DNA from: Lepeophtheirus salmonis | Taxonomy: Eukaryota; Arthropoda; Copepoda; Siphonostomatoida; Caligidae | Direction of reading: 5' to 3' | Assembly: GCF_016086655.4 (NCBI RefSeq) | Contig: NC_052140.2 | Coordinates: 22,258,001 to 22,322,000, forward strand | DNA: 64,000 nucleotides | In this document: one piece after another, positions 63,869 to 64,000 of the stretch | Position numbering within the stretch: position 1 is the first letter of the stretch | Layout: every line of letters starts with the position of its first letter | Position numbers and translations under genes: made by a program | Notes under the pieces: model-generated | The model's input: only the letters and a program-made list of their open reading frames with translations | Database searches by the model: none | What the model was told of the DNA's origin: nothing

Positions 63869-64000
63869 TTTTATACATAGAAACATTGTTAATTGTACTT
63901 CAAATGTCATGTGGTTGCCTTACAAAACCTCGAAACTAAAAAATACAGGGATTAAATCGTATTTAAATGCTTCTGCAAGTTATTAATTTCACTCTATATA

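Noticed and set aside
1..64000. Search for CRISPR arrays, bacterial operons, rRNA genes or phage modules
   Set aside because: No regularly spaced short repeats, no ribosome-binding-site gene clusters and no rRNA-like blocks were seen; the window is eukaryotic repeat DNA.

Overview
This window looks like repeat-choked, AT-rich nuclear DNA of an arthropod, most likely a parasitic copepod (sea louse such as Lepeophtheirus or Caligus). The reasons are the very many decayed Tc1/mariner transposases of the kind familiar from sea-louse genomes, hAT relics with 8-bp target duplications, long homopolymers, spliced exon signals (GTAAGT / polypyrimidine-AG) and the absence of any bacterial gene packing. 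The species is inference. No complete autonomous mobile element, no rRNA, no CRISPR array and no complete recognisable host gene was found.

Layout. 0-7.5 kb: a hAT relic (1.94-2.53 kb), a 1,948-bp element with 40-bp inverted ends and a perfect 4-bp target duplication (4.285-6.232 kb), and a mariner (6.6-7.5 kb). 9-12.5 kb: four Tc1/mariner relics. 13.2-14.65 kb: an array of an unclassified repeat, here called DR1. 15.6-21.1 kb: a mariner deletion derivative, three Tc1 relics and a 470-bp repeat in three tandem copies. 23.2-25.7 kb: another DR1 array and a hAT relic. 28-29.9 kb: a Tc1 relic beside exons of a probable host gene (minus strand). 31.3-34.5 kb: a mariner derivative, a candidate terminal exon, a DR1 array and a candidate four-exon minus-strand gene. 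35.5-38.6 kb: an AT-rich 48-bp minisatellite element, a nearly full-span mariner pseudogene and a Tc1 relic. 40.8-50 kb: Tc1, mariner and hAT relics, including a hAT copy with a clear 8-bp duplication. 51.3-57.8 kb: Tc1 and hAT relics and a 3.46-kb interval with inverted ends that holds the longest open transposase remnant. 59.1-60.6 kb: a long open exon-like stretch and a cecropia-type mariner pseudogene. 62-64 kb: minisatellite element, tRNA-like sequence and a last Tc1 relic.

How it fits together. Almost every recognisable protein is a transposase fragment in which the N-terminal helix-turn-helix is joined to the C-terminal catalytic tail with the middle deleted. These look like non-autonomous derivatives mobilised in trans by intact copies elsewhere. 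Host coding potential is confined to a few short exons. The most interesting unexplained structures are the 1.95-kb inverted-end element, the DR1 repeat family, the 48-bp minisatellite family with a shared C-rich end, and the unassigned exons near 29, 34 and 59 kb.
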